DNA from: Algoriphagus faecimaris
GTDB taxonomy: Bacteria; Bacteroidota; Bacteroidia; Cytophagales; Cyclobacteriaceae
Length of the DNA stretch: 64,000 bases
Assembly: GCF_900101705.1 (NCBI RefSeq)
Contig: NZ_FNAC01000019.1
Span: forward strand, 1 to 64,000
Direction of reading: 5' to 3'
In this document: piece by piece, positions 35,519 through 44,099 of the stretch
Layout: each line of letters opens with the position of its first letter
How positions within the stretch are numbered: position 1 is the first letter of the stretch
Position numbers and translations under genes: made by a program
The notes under the pieces: model-generated
Seen by the model: the letters and a program-made list of their open reading frames with translations, nothing else
Told to the model about the DNA's origin: nothing
The model's database searches: none

Positions 35519-36553
35519 ATGGAAGCATTAGCCTCGTTTAAAAAAGAACTTTCCTCCCCCAAGAAAATATTTATCACCACTCATGTCAAACCTGATGCTG
35601 ATGCGCTGGGATCCTCTTTGGGTCTGGCGAATTATCTGCTGAAGAAAGGACATGATGTGACCGTGGTAACTCCGACTGATTATCCCTCATTCCTTAACTG
35701 GATGAAAGGCAATGATTCGGTACTGGATTTCAGCAGAAATGAACATCAGCCTCTGGCTAAAAGAGCTCTCGGTGAAGCAGATTTAATCTTTTGTTTGGAC
35801 TTTTCTGTGCTGAATAGAGTCAATGAATTGGGAGAGATGATCCGAAACTCGGATGCATTTGTTGTTAATATCGATCATCATCAAGATCCAGAAGATTTTG
35901 CTGATTTTCGCTATTGGAGCACTGGAGCTGCTGCTACTTGTGAGCTGGTCTTTGAGCTGATCGAAATACTGGGTGACAAAGCCTTGATAGACAAAGATAT
36001 TGCCGAGTGCTTGTATGCAGGGATCATGACCGATACGGGAGGATTTAGACATCCTAATACAACCAAGAACGTGCATCTCGTAGTCGCTGAGTTGATAGAA
36101 ATAGGTGCAAATGCCTCTCAGATTGCCAATTGGATCTATGATTCTAATTCTATCAATCGACTGAAGTTTATTGGTTTTGCTATAAGCAGAAGATTGACGA
36201 TTAGAGAGGATCTTCAGACCGCTTATTTTGCGATCAGCAAAAAAGATCTTAAAAAATATCAAAGCCGTACAGGGGACACGGAAGGTTTGGTCAATTATGC
36301 CTTATCTTTGGACGGAATCAAAATCGCTGCACTTTTCTCAGAGCGGGAGGATGGAATAAAAATTTCCTTTAGATCCTCGGTAGATGTAGCGATTAATAAA
36401 TTTGCAGCGTCCTACTTCAATGGAGGTGGACATAAAAATGCGGCCGGAGGAAAATCCGAATTGAACCTAAAAGAAACTGTCGAGCGATTTGAGTCCTTGG
36501 TAGAGGAGCACAAGAGCGAACTCTTTGACCAAGAGCCAGTTTCTGCAAACTAA
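35519..36553 (+). CDS. nrnA: DHH-family oligoribonuclease/pAp phosphatase NrnA
   Basis: A 344-residue phosphoesterase that degrades short RNA oligonucleotides and 3'-phosphoadenosine 5'-phosphate. The DHH domain shows THVKPDADALGSSLGL (about 20-35), DFSVLNR, the NIDHHQDP motif near 119-126 and MTDTGGFRH near 173-181. The C-terminal DHHA1 domain ends with FNGGGHKNAAGGK. Metal ligands appear complete. It precedes the three FKBP lipoproteins with a 39-base gap and may be co-transcribed with them. A TTG-N20-GACCTTTG promoter-like pair lies at 35450-35480. Confidence 0.93.
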   Translation: MEALASFKKELSSPKKIFITTHVKPDADALGSSLGLANYLLKKGHDVTVVTPTDYPSFLNWMKGNDSVLDFSRNEHQPLAKRALGEADLIFCLDFSVLNRVNELGEMIRNSDAFVVNIDHHQDPEDFADFRYWSTGAAATCELVFELIEILGDKALIDKDIAECLYAGIMTDTGGFRHPNTTKNVHLVVAELIEIGANASQIANWIYDSNSINRLKFIGFAISRRLTIREDLQTAYFAISKKDLKKYQSRTGDTEGLVNYALSLDGIKIAALFSEREDGIKISFRSSVDVAINKFAASYFNGGGHKNAAGGKSELNLKETVERFESLVEEHKSELFDQEPVSAN

Positions 36554-36592
36554 GTCCGGTACATTACAAAATTGAATAACCATCTAACCTTT

Positions 36593-37519
36593 ATGAAAAA
36601 TTCCAAAAGCCTCTTGGCCTTACTGGTGCTTGCACTAGTCGTTACCGTATCTTCTTGTCAAAAGAAAACTAAGGTCACCGAAAAAGACGGTATCGAGTAC
36701 ACCTATATCAATGAAGGAGCCCAAAAGCCTGAATCAGGCGAGTACATGCTCTATCACCTAGAAATTAAAAACGGCAAGGATTCTGTGATTTATACCACTT
36801 TGGATCAGCCATTTCCCGGCTATTTGCAGGCCAATGATTCCATTCCCTACAACAACGGAATGGATGAAATTTTCCTTAACCTCAAAAAGGGAGATAGCAT
36901 CACATTTGAATCTTCGGCAGAAACCATCTTTGGACCTAATTTTCCTCCTTTCTTAGAAGCTGGGGAGTCTGTAAAGGTAAGATTGGGCGCTTTTGAGATC
37001 ATGGACGAAATGGGTATCCAAGATTACTTCGCCAAAGTGATGGAGAAGGAAAATGCTGAGAAGGCTGAGCGCGCGAAAGTACTAATTGTCGAAGAGGGAG
37101 AAACCATCGAAGAGTATGCGCAGCAGAATGGTTTGAATGTACAGAAGACTGAAAATGGATTATACTATGTAATCGAAGAAGAAGGTACAGGTGAAGAAGT
37201 GACTCCTGGTACGACCATGTATGTTAATTATGCAGGTTACCTTCTCGACGGTACATTATTTGACACCTCTTGGGAGCAAATAGCCAAGGATAATAACGTC
37301 TACAATGAGCAGCGCCCCTATGAACCCCTTCCAGTCAATGTAGGAATGGGTCAAGTAATTCCAGGATGGGATGAGGGCTTGTTATTGTTGAAAAAAGGTT
37401 CAAAAGCTAAATTTTTGATTCCTTCTCCTTTAGCCTATGGCGAAAATGGTGCGGGAGCATTGATAGGACCTAACTCAATCCTAATCTTTGACGTAGAAGT
37501 AACCGAAGTTCAGAAGTAA
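36593..37519 (+). CDS. FKBP-type peptidyl-prolyl isomerase lipoprotein, two domains
   Basis: A 308-residue lipoprotein (Cys22, VTVSSCQKK) with an N-terminal FKBP-like domain lacking obvious active-site aromatics (about 30-130), a charged helical linker (about 130-185) and a canonical C-terminal FKBP domain (about 190-308). The C-terminal domain has TMYVNYAGYLLDGTLFDTSW, VIPGWDEGLLLLKKGSKAKFLIPS and AYGENGAGALIGPNSILIFDVEV. It would fold proline-containing envelope proteins. The Bacteroidota gliding protein GldI belongs to this class. The ATG at 36593 is chosen over a TTG at 36572. Confidence 0.88.
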   Translation: MKNSKSLLALLVLALVVTVSSCQKKTKVTEKDGIEYTYINEGAQKPESGEYMLYHLEIKNGKDSVIYTTLDQPFPGYLQANDSIPYNNGMDEIFLNLKKGDSITFESSAETIFGPNFPPFLEAGESVKVRLGAFEIMDEMGIQDYFAKVMEKENAEKAERAKVLIVEEGETIEEYAQQNGLNVQKTENGLYYVIEEEGTGEEVTPGTTMYVNYAGYLLDGTLFDTSWEQIAKDNNVYNEQRPYEPLPVNVGMGQVIPGWDEGLLLLKKGSKAKFLIPSPLAYGENGAGALIGPNSILIFDVEVTEVQK

Positions 37520-37550
37520 AAAGCAGTTTCCAATTACCTATCCAACTAAA

Positions 37551-38099
37551 ATGCAAAAACTAAAATATTTTTCTTTATTCTTTATTGTTTTAGGAGCGAC
37601 TTTCTTGGTCTCTTGTATTGATAATGAATCAACGGTAGAAGCTATTCTGATACAGGATAAGGAAGCTATCCTCAAGTATCTAGAGGAAAACCCTCTAGAA
37701 GGAGAGAAGGAATATATTGATGAAGATGCGGGGATTTATATGTTTTGGGAGAGGGTATCAGAGAGTGGTGTTAAGCCCGCTCGTTTTGATACTGTATCGG
37801 TAGACTATACAGGAAAATTGTTGACTAATAGGGTTTTTGATTCTTCGATTGAATCTGTCGCTCGTGACAATGGTGTATTTAATCCACAAAGAAATTATAT
37901 TCCATTGAGGTTTCTTATGGGTGGTGGGCAATTGATAGAGGGCTTTGAGTCAGCTATTGGGCTCATGGAGCAGGGAGATAAAGCAACTGTTATTTTCCCC
38001 TCCATTTTTGGATATGGGAGTAGTGCTGAAAACGGCATTCCAGCCAATTCGCCTTTGATTTTCGAAATTGAGGTGATTGAGATAAAAAAAGCTAACTAA
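37551..38099 (+). CDS. FKBP-type peptidyl-prolyl isomerase lipoprotein
   Basis: A 182-residue lipoprotein (Cys22, FLVSCIDNE) with one FKBP domain (about 65-180): VSVDYTGKLLTNRVFDSSIE, LIEGFESAIGLMEQGDKATVIFPS and FGYGSSAENGIPANSPLIFEIEV. The usual catalytic-pocket Trp (PGWDEGL in the upstream paralogue) is Phe here (EGFESAI), so activity may be lower. The second of three tandem paralogues, 31 bases after the first. Confidence 0.88.
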   Translation: MQKLKYFSLFFIVLGATFLVSCIDNESTVEAILIQDKEAILKYLEENPLEGEKEYIDEDAGIYMFWERVSESGVKPARFDTVSVDYTGKLLTNRVFDSSIESVARDNGVFNPQRNYIPLRFLMGGGQLIEGFESAIGLMEQGDKATVIFPSIFGYGSSAENGIPANSPLIFEIEVIEIKKAN

Positions 38100-38101
38100 T
38101 C

Positions 38102-38656
38102 ATGATGAAAATAAAATCAATTTATTTCTTGATCGGTACATTTTTGGTATTATTAATCAGTTCTTGTGAGCCAAATAATCCCTTCGATACAGGACCCACT
38201 TATGATGTAGAAGCAAATTTGGAAATAGACCGTGAGAAGATAGAGGAGTATTTGGCGACCGCTGAAATCGATAGCCTATACAGGGTTTATGATCGGGGAG
38301 TGGTAGTCATCGTTCAAGAAGAAGGAGTGGGAACCCGTCCTGTTGCAGGATCAGTTGTCTATGCGGATTATACAGGTTCTTTGATTTCGGATGGGACTGT
38401 TTTTGACACGAGTATAGAATCAGTCGCTATTGAGAACGATATTTTCAATGAAGATAGGACCTATCAGCCAATCGAGTTCAGTATAGGTACAGGAGGCGTG
38501 ATTCCTGGCTGGGATATTGGATTCCAAAGACTTCGTCCAGGATCCAAAGCCGTGTTGATTATTCCGTCTCCCTATGCCTATCGAGACAATGAGAGAGAGC
38601 TAATTCCGGCCAATTCAGTGTTGAGATTTGATGTGGTCTTCAGAGGATTGGACTAA
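38102..38656 (+). CDS. FKBP-type peptidyl-prolyl isomerase lipoprotein
   Basis: A 184-residue lipoprotein (Cys22, LISSCEPNNP) with one FKBP domain (about 75-184): VVYADYTGSLISDGTVFDTSIE, VIPGWDIGFQRLRPGSKAVLIIPS, AYRDNERELIPANSVLRFDVVF. The pocket Trp is present. It begins 2 bases after the previous stop and is followed at once by a UUCG-loop terminator, closing the operon. It is closer in layout to the second paralogue than to the first. Confidence 0.88.
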   Translation: MMKIKSIYFLIGTFLVLLISSCEPNNPFDTGPTYDVEANLEIDREKIEEYLATAEIDSLYRVYDRGVVVIVQEEGVGTRPVAGSVVYADYTGSLISDGTVFDTSIESVAIENDIFNEDRTYQPIEFSIGTGGVIPGWDIGFQRLRPGSKAVLIIPSPYAYRDNERELIPANSVLRFDVVFRGLD

Positions 38657-38666
38657 AGAAAAATAT

Positions 38667-38690
38667 AAAAAGGGCTTCGGCCCTTTTTTT
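38667..38690. terminator. terminator with UUCG tetraloop
   Basis: 9-bp stem AAAAAGGGC/GCCCTTTTT (38667-38675 with 38680-38688) closing a TTCG loop, then more T. It ends the FKBP operon. On the minus strand it overlaps the stop of the next gene, so it probably works in both directions. Confidence 0.92.
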
Positions 38691-39279
38691 ATGGCAAAAA
38701 ATGCCTGATTTTCGGAAAGATAGCGGGGACTTGTTTTTGGTACTTTAGGTAATCTTCCCCGAATTTTTGCATTAGATTTTTCTCTTCGAAATAGATACCG
38801 AAAGGCAAATAGACAGCAAGACAGAGCAAATGAACAAGTGATGTTAGCGTACCCGCTACCAAGAGGTATCCCACAAATAGCAAAACTAAAGAAGCATAAA
38901 GAGGATGCCTCATGCGGCTATACCATCCGGTGACTAAGAGATTTTCTTTTTCCTCATTAAGTGGACTTATCCCAATGAAAGTACGGATAGACCAGCCCTT
39001 ACTGCTCTTGACTGCCAGAATCGTCCCAAAGGTAGCTAGCATGTAGCCTAAATAGACGATCCAAGGGGATTCATTCCAGATTTTTGATGGGGAAATAAGA
39101 ATAGCTTGAAAGATAATCCCTAAAAACAGGAGAATTGAAAGCAAGGAATAAAAAAGTCTGTACCATTTATAGGCAGAACCTAATTTCTCCTTCAGAATTC
39201 TTTTTAACTTGGAGGCAGCTAGTAGGCTGTGAACGGTGTAGAAAATGATCCAGCTAGCGGCTAATAGAATGTATTCCAT
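38689..39279 (-). CDS. PEMT/ICMT-like membrane methyltransferase family protein
   Basis: A 196-residue protein with about five spans and the C-terminal signature of the isoprenylcysteine carboxyl methyltransferase/phospholipid methyltransferase group: LVTGWYSRMRHPLYASLVLL (about 118-137) and YFEEKNLMQKFGEDYLKYQKQVPAIFP (about 160-186, given here in outline). These residues form the SAM site. The bacterial substrate is unknown. The N-terminal half resembles NnrU-like proteins. Confidence 0.82.
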   Translation of the reverse strand: MEYILLAASWIIFYTVHSLLAASKLKRILKEKLGSAYKWYRLFYSLLSILLFLGIIFQAILISPSKIWNESPWIVYLGYMLATFGTILAVKSSKGWSIRTFIGISPLNEEKENLLVTGWYSRMRHPLYASLVLLFVGYLLVAGTLTSLVHLLCLAVYLPFGIYFEEKNLMQKFGEDYLKYQKQVPAIFPKIRHFLP

Positions 39280-39313
39280 TGAATTGAATTACCCAGTAAA
39301 CCCATAAATTTTT

Positions 39314-40528
39314 ATGAAAATCGGAATTATTCGTGAGGGAAAAAATCCTCCTGACAAACGAAGTCCTTTTACACCGACGCAATTAGCGTTTCTTGCCGGA
39401 AAATACGAGGGCAAATTGCAATTTTACGTGGAATCCTGTCCAATCAGGTCTTTTTCTAACGAGGAATACCGAAATGCAGGAATCGAAGTCTTAGAAGACA
39501 TATCTCTGTGTGATGTACTTTTCGGAGTAAAAGAAGTGCCTCCTAGTCAATTGATTGATAATAAAACCTACTTCTTTTTTTCCCATACCATCAAGAAGCA
39601 AGCCTACAACAGGGGACTTTTGCGCAAGGTATTAGAAAAGAATATCCGATTGATCGACTATGAAGTACTAAAGGATGAGTCAGGTAATCGAGTGGTGGCT
39701 TTTGGTCGATGGGCAGGCGTAGTAGGAGCATACAACGCTTTCTGGACCTATGGATATAAAACAGATCTTTTTCATCTGAAGAGAGCGCATGAGTGCTTTG
39801 ATCTGGCTGATATGAAGGAGGAATTGAAAAAAGTACAATTGCCTCCTATAAAAATTATTTTGACAGGTTCGGGAAGAGTGGGCAAAGGCGCAAGAGAAAT
39901 CCTTGAAACACTTCAAATTAAAGAGGTATCTAAGGAGGACTTTATTCATGCTTATTTTGAAGAGCCTGTATTTGTCAATCTTCATTCTCAGGATTACAAT
40001 AGACGTAAGACGGACGGAGCCTTTGACAAGGAAGAGTTTTACCAGTACCCTGATCGCTACGAGAGCCATTTTGCCAAATTTGCCGAAGAAGGAGAGCTAT
40101 TGATCGCCGCGGCCTATTGGGATCCAGAGGCCCCGAGATTATTTGAACTGGCTGATATCGGCAGTGAGGATTTTGCACTTTCGGTCATTGCGGATATTAC
40201 TTGCGATATTGATGGCTCAGTGCCTACTACTCGCCGGGCATCTACCATAGCCTCTCCCGTGTACGATGTCGATCGAGAGAGTGGTGAGGAAATAGAAGCT
40301 TTTGGAAAACAAAGCAGTATTTCGGTGATGGCTATTGATAATTTACCCTGTGAGCTGCCTAGAGAAGCGAGTAGGGACTTCGGAGATCAATTGATCCATT
40401 GGGTGATTCCGGCACTACTTTCGGAGCCTGCGCCGGTCTTAGAAAAAGCCACTTTGGCTCGAGACGGGGATTTAACCTTAGAGTTTATGTATTTAAAAGA
40501 TTTTGTTTACGGAGATGATACAGTTTAA
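39314..40528 (+). CDS. saccharopine dehydrogenase (lysine-forming)-like oxidoreductase
   Basis: A 404-residue NAD(P)-dependent enzyme with an alanine-dehydrogenase/transhydrogenase N-terminal fold: MKIGIIREGKNPPDKRSPFTP at the start, then YFFFSHTIKKQAYNRGLLR (about 93-111), NIRLIDYEVLKDESGNRVVAFG and the dinucleotide motif LTGSGRVGKGA near residues 184-194. Alternate identities are LYS1-type saccharopine dehydrogenase or a related lysine-metabolism enzyme; the reaction is not fixed by sequence. It overlaps deoC by 14 bases. Confidence 0.82.
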   Translation: MKIGIIREGKNPPDKRSPFTPTQLAFLAGKYEGKLQFYVESCPIRSFSNEEYRNAGIEVLEDISLCDVLFGVKEVPPSQLIDNKTYFFFSHTIKKQAYNRGLLRKVLEKNIRLIDYEVLKDESGNRVVAFGRWAGVVGAYNAFWTYGYKTDLFHLKRAHECFDLADMKEELKKVQLPPIKIILTGSGRVGKGAREILETLQIKEVSKEDFIHAYFEEPVFVNLHSQDYNRRKTDGAFDKEEFYQYPDRYESHFAKFAEEGELLIAAAYWDPEAPRLFELADIGSEDFALSVIADITCDIDGSVPTTRRASTIASPVYDVDRESGEEIEAFGKQSSISVMAIDNLPCELPREASRDFGDQLIHWVIPALLSEPAPVLEKATLARDGDLTLEFMYLKDFVYGDDTV

Positions 40529-41180
40529 CAGGTATTTAGAATCTACACTTCTGAAGCCAACCATGACCGGTGCTGAGGTAGATCAATTAGTTAAGGATGC
40601 GATAGAGGGTCAGTTTATAGGTGTCTGTGTTCCTCCATTTTGGGTAAAAAAAGTACATCGAGAGCTGGAGGGACAGGATATTCAAGTAGTCACGGTAATT
40701 GGCTTTCCATTTGGCTATCAGGACACCGCTACCAAGGTCTTTGAGACCAAGGAAGCCATCAAAAATGGGGCAGATGAACTAGATTTGGTATGGTCTCAGA
40801 CTGCTTTCCATTCGGGGATGAACTGGCCCAAGATAGAGATTGCCCAAATCAGTAAAGTCTGTCATGATGAGGATAGGGCACTGAAGGTAATCATCGAGAC
40901 GGCCTACCTGAGTCAGGAGCAAATCCGAGAAGCATGTTTGATCTGTCAAGATTCAGGAGTAGATTTTGTCAAAACATCTACGGGATATGCTTCCTCCGGA
41001 GCTAAGGTAGAGGATATCCTTCTGATGAGAGAGTCGCTTTCCTCCAATGTAGGCATTAAAGCAAGCGGAGGGATCAAAACACTTGATTTTGCGCTAAGCC
41101 TGATAGAAGCCGGAGCGGATCGATTGGGGACAAGTGCTGCTAAAGACCTGATGAAAGCTTGGCAAGCGGCTAACTCTTAA
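40515..41180 (+). CDS. deoC: deoxyribose-phosphate aldolase
   Basis: A 221-residue class I aldolase that splits 2-deoxyribose 5-phosphate into glyceraldehyde 3-phosphate and acetaldehyde in nucleoside catabolism. The Schiff-base Lys lies in SGVDFVKTSTGYASSGA, a second catalytic Lys in VGIKASGGIKT, and the conserved Asp in NGADELDLVWS (DEIDMV in many homologues). The ATG at 40515 gives the standard N-terminus; a TTG at 40503 would add four residues. It is coupled by overlap to the upstream dehydrogenase, an unusual partner, and its stop overlaps the convergent Na/Pi symporter stop. Confidence 0.93.
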   Translation: MIQFNRYLESTLLKPTMTGAEVDQLVKDAIEGQFIGVCVPPFWVKKVHRELEGQDIQVVTVIGFPFGYQDTATKVFETKEAIKNGADELDLVWSQTAFHSGMNWPKIEIAQISKVCHDEDRALKVIIETAYLSQEQIREACLICQDSGVDFVKTSTGYASSGAKVEDILLMRESLSSNVGIKASGGIKTLDFALSLIEAGADRLGTSAAKDLMKAWQAANS

Positions 41181-42286
41181 TTGGTACTGAAATAAATCAG
41201 TAAGAAGGGAATGATGAAAAAGGTCAGTAAGATATAGGCGAAACCCAAAAACCTAGTCTTTACGGATTTTTTGCCCATATAAAGGGCTAAGCGCACAGGC
41301 AAAACTCTTAGCGGTGGAATAGAAAGAATGACAATAGCACCTATCGTATTGAATAAAAAATGAACAATTGCCAAGGCTATAGCTGCCTCACTTTTGTACA
41401 CTGCTGCGATGGCGGCCGTGATAGTGGTACCAATATTTGCCCCAATGATGAAGGGGAAGACCTTTTTCAAGGAGACCTTTCGGTTGGCGACTAAAGGCAC
41501 GATCAAGGAAGTGGTCACCGTGCTGGACTGTACAGCGGCTGTGAAAAAGATCCCGTAGATAAGCGCCATGCCGGTTTTTTTGAAGACAATCTTATTGATG
41601 TCTCGGAAGCTATCCTGCACGAATGTTTTGTAGACAGAGGTGGCTAATAGTTTGATGGCTGCAAATACCAAAAATACGGCTACCAATGTGGTAAGAAAAG
41701 GAATGCCTATGGCATCATTTACCCATTCGGTGAGAGGTCTAGTAAAAACAGTATTTGTGATATAAGAATTTGAGGAGGGCTCATTGGAGGTAAAAAAACC
41801 AGCCAAAAAAACTGCAGATTTGGAGAGTATCTGAAAATACAACTCAAGAGGGAGAAGCAGTAGCACCGTGAAAATATTAAATACATCATGAAGAATCCCT
41901 GCGGATAAAGCCCGCTTGAATTCTTTCTTCTTCATGATAAAAGAAAAAGAGACTAGTGTACTGGTCAATGTCGTGCCAATATTGGCTCCCATCACCATGG
42001 GGACTGCCTGCTGCAGACTGATAGAGCCGGAAGCGACCACGGCCACTATACTGGCGGTCACAGTGGAGCTGCTCTGGATCAGCGCGGTCATCAATAGCCC
42101 GATGAATAAGCTAATGAATGGATTTTGAGTGGCGGAGAAGAGCTCTTCTGAGACGCTGCTGTTGAGGTTTCTCATCGAAACGGTCAGCATATCTATCGAA
42201 AATATAAAAAGCAACAAGGCTATCAGCATCAGCAGATAACTCTGGATAGGGTTTGGCTTTTTGATTTCTTGATCCCAGCTTTCCAT
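41177..42286 (-). CDS. Na+/phosphate symporter (NptA/Na-Pi cotransporter II family)
   Basis: A 369-residue membrane protein with the two inverted-repeat signature blocks of the family: QSSSTVTASIVAVVASGSI with MVMGANIGTTLTSTLVSF in the first half, and VQSSTVTTSLIVPLVANRKV with IIGANIGTTITAAIAAV in the second. No PhoU-like C-terminal domain is present. It would import phosphate with Na+. The ATG at 42286 (MESWDQEIKKPNPIQ) is preferred; the frame can be extended to a TTG at 42352. It is divergent from the PiT-like gene, with a PHO-box-like repeat in the shared region. Confidence 0.9.
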   Translation of the reverse strand: MESWDQEIKKPNPIQSYLLMLIALLLFIFSIDMLTVSMRNLNSSVSEELFSATQNPFISLFIGLLMTALIQSSSTVTASIVAVVASGSISLQQAVPMVMGANIGTTLTSTLVSFSFIMKKKEFKRALSAGILHDVFNIFTVLLLLPLELYFQILSKSAVFLAGFFTSNEPSSNSYITNTVFTRPLTEWVNDAIGIPFLTTLVAVFLVFAAIKLLATSVYKTFVQDSFRDINKIVFKKTGMALIYGIFFTAAVQSSTVTTSLIVPLVANRKVSLKKVFPFIIGANIGTTITAAIAAVYKSEAAIALAIVHFLFNTIGAIVILSIPPLRVLPVRLALYMGKKSVKTRFLGFAYILLTFFIIPFLLIYFSTN

Positions 42287-42439
42287 TTGATCGGCTGCTC
42301 TATGTTGGTTTAGTGGGAAAATATTGGATTTATTTAAATAGTCAGAATCCAAATTTTTTTCCGATTATTTGGCAAAAGTTGAAATTTTTTTGCGAAATAC
42401 AAGATGGAAATCCCTGACAAACGAACGATTAGTGCTTAG

Positions 42440-42456
42440 TTAACAATTTCTTAACA
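42440..42456 (+). promoter_or_regulatory. TTAACA-N5-TTAACA direct repeat (PHO-box-like)
   Basis: Two perfect TTAACA copies (42440-42445 and 42451-42456) at 11-base spacing. This is the form of the Bacillus PhoP box, and PhoB sites share the 11-base period. It lies 22 bases upstream of a TAnnTTTG element, where an activator could replace a -33 box, between two phosphate-type transporters. Confidence 0.5.
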
Positions 42457-42477
42457 TGGCTTGCGAAATAACTTCTT

Positions 42478-42485
42478 TAATTTTG
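42478..42485 (+). promoter_or_regulatory. candidate -7 promoter element of the PiT-like gene
   Basis: TAATTTTG matches TAnnTTTG, 25 bases before the ATG at 42510. No -33 TTTG at the normal distance; the TTAACA repeat occupies that side. Confidence 0.45.
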
Positions 42486-42509
42486 TCGCAACGCCCATAA
42501 GCCCACACC

Positions 42510-43643
42510 ATGGCCAAGAAAAATATAGACCAAAATATCAATCAGGAGAAGCTTTCGAAAACCGCTTATTCACTGTTTGATTTTACCAAAAAAGAAAAGT
42601 CATTTTTGATCGTAATCTGTATTTTGATTTCGATAGCTGCGATCATCACCCCGTATACCTATGCCGCGATGTGGTTTGGATTTGCGCTTGCGGCCTACTC
42701 TGCTATCGCAAATGACAGTATTCAGACCATAGGAACCTTCATCGCCTCCAATCAGAATAGGAAGTGGTACTGGTTATGGCTTTTCATGGGACTGATTTTT
42801 TTAGGGACAGTTACCTACAGCTGGCTCACATTTAATGGGGATGTCAGTTATGAGCGATTGAGTACACCCGGATTGGAGCAGGCGCCTACGAGTTTTGTCT
42901 TTTTACAATTAGCCGCACCTATTGTCCTTCTCATTATGACTAGGATGCGTATGCCGGTATCGACTACTTTTCTTTTGTTGAACGTATTCACCTATAAAGC
43001 AGGCACGATAGTCGACGTGATGTTCAAAAGTTTTGTCGGTTACCTGCTGGCTTTTATTATTGCTATTGTAGTGTGGTTTGTCTTAGAACGCTTTGTTAAA
43101 AACTACCTCAAAGGTCAGGCAAAGCCTTATTGGTGGATTCTTCAGTGGATTACTTCCGGTACGTTATGGTCAGTTTGGATCATGCAAGATGCCGCAAACA
43201 TTGCCGTATTTTTACCAAGACAATTAGGGGTTTGGGAATTTGTAGTCTATGCAGGGTTTGTTTTTGTGGGATTAGGATTTCTCTTTTACCTTAAAGGAGA
43301 CAAAATACAAGGTATTGTCAATGAGAAATCAAATGTCACTGATGTCAGGGCCGCTACCATAGTGGATTTTGTATATGCGATCATTCTATTCTATTTCAAG
43401 ATTTACAGTAACGTTCCGATGAGTACCACCTGGGTATTTATTGGTTTGCTTGGTGGTCGGGAATTGGCGATTGCCATTGGAAAGCATGGAAAAGCCAAGA
43501 AAAAGCATGCTTGGAGATACCGAGCATTTACCTTGGCAAGGAAAGACGTCAGTAAAGCATTTATTGGTCTTTTAGTTTCTTTGATTTTGGCCATTGTGAT
43601 CAATGAAGGAGTCAGAAATGAAATTCTAGATTATTTCAGATAA
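42510..43643 (+). CDS. divergent PiT-like (PHO4 superfamily) permease, apparently unnamed
   Basis: A 377-residue protein with about ten spans that would normally be left as hypothetical. It keeps both halves of the PiT inverted repeat in diverged form: IANDSIQTIGTFIAS (Asn68-Asp69, as in the GANDxxNxxG motif) and MPVSTTFLLLNV (149-153). In the second half come MQDAANIAVFLP (Gln226-Asp227) and VPMSTTWVFIGLLGG (302-316, compare PVSTTHxxxG). The His after the STT motif in typical PiT proteins is Phe or Trp here, so the transported ion may differ. Its neighbours are a divergent Na/Pi symporter and tadA, whose ATG begins right after this stop. Transport of phosphate or a similar anion is inference. 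Confidence 0.65.
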   Translation: MAKKNIDQNINQEKLSKTAYSLFDFTKKEKSFLIVICILISIAAIITPYTYAAMWFGFALAAYSAIANDSIQTIGTFIASNQNRKWYWLWLFMGLIFLGTVTYSWLTFNGDVSYERLSTPGLEQAPTSFVFLQLAAPIVLLIMTRMRMPVSTTFLLLNVFTYKAGTIVDVMFKSFVGYLLAFIIAIVVWFVLERFVKNYLKGQAKPYWWILQWITSGTLWSVWIMQDAANIAVFLPRQLGVWEFVVYAGFVFVGLGFLFYLKGDKIQGIVNEKSNVTDVRAATIVDFVYAIILFYFKIYSNVPMSTTWVFIGLLGGRELAIAIGKHGKAKKKHAWRYRAFTLARKDVSKAFIGLLVSLILAIVINEGVRNEILDYFR

Positions 43644-44087
43644 ATGGAGCTATTTTCCAATGAGTATTTCATGAATGAGGCGCTCAAGCAAGCAAAAATA
43701 GCTTTTGAAGAGGGGGAAATTCCTGTGGGAGCAGTCATTGTTTGCAAAAATAGAGTCATCGCTAAGGCCTACAACCAATCCGAAAGACTCAATGATGTCA
43801 CCGCTCATGCAGAGATGGTGGCCATCACCTCAGCGACCAATTATTTGGGGAGTAAATACCTGGTGGATTGTAAGCTTTATGTGACGCTGGAGCCCTGTCT
43901 GATGTGCGGAGGCGCGCTTTTTTGGTCTCAGATAAGCGAAGTTTATTTTGGGGCAGGTGATCCGAAGAGAGGATATCAGCAGGTGGGATCTCCGGTGCTG
44001 CACCCCAAAACCACCGTGAAAGGCGGAATATTGGCGGAGCAGTCGACACAGCTTTTAAATGATTTTTTTAAAAAACTCAGGAAATAA
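43644..44087 (+). CDS. tadA: tRNA-adenosine deaminase TadA / nucleoside deaminase
   Basis: A 147-residue zinc deaminase that converts A34 to inosine in tRNA-Arg(ACG). The catalytic HAE motif lies in NDVTAHAEMVAITSA (about 50-64), and the zinc Cys pair in VTLEPCLMCGGALFW (about 80-94). Length fits TadA; guanine-deaminase-type relatives cannot be wholly excluded. The ATG follows the preceding stop without a gap, so it is likely translated from the same mRNA as the PiT-like gene. Confidence 0.88.
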   Translation: MELFSNEYFMNEALKQAKIAFEEGEIPVGAVIVCKNRVIAKAYNQSERLNDVTAHAEMVAITSATNYLGSKYLVDCKLYVTLEPCLMCGGALFWSQISEVYFGAGDPKRGYQQVGSPVLHPKTTVKGGILAEQSTQLLNDFFKKLRK

Positions 44088-44099
44088 CAGGAATTTGAA

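Noticed and set aside
35783-36262. 159-codon open frame antisense to nrnA
   Set aside because: Inside nrnA, no recognisable domain, no promoter or terminator of its own.
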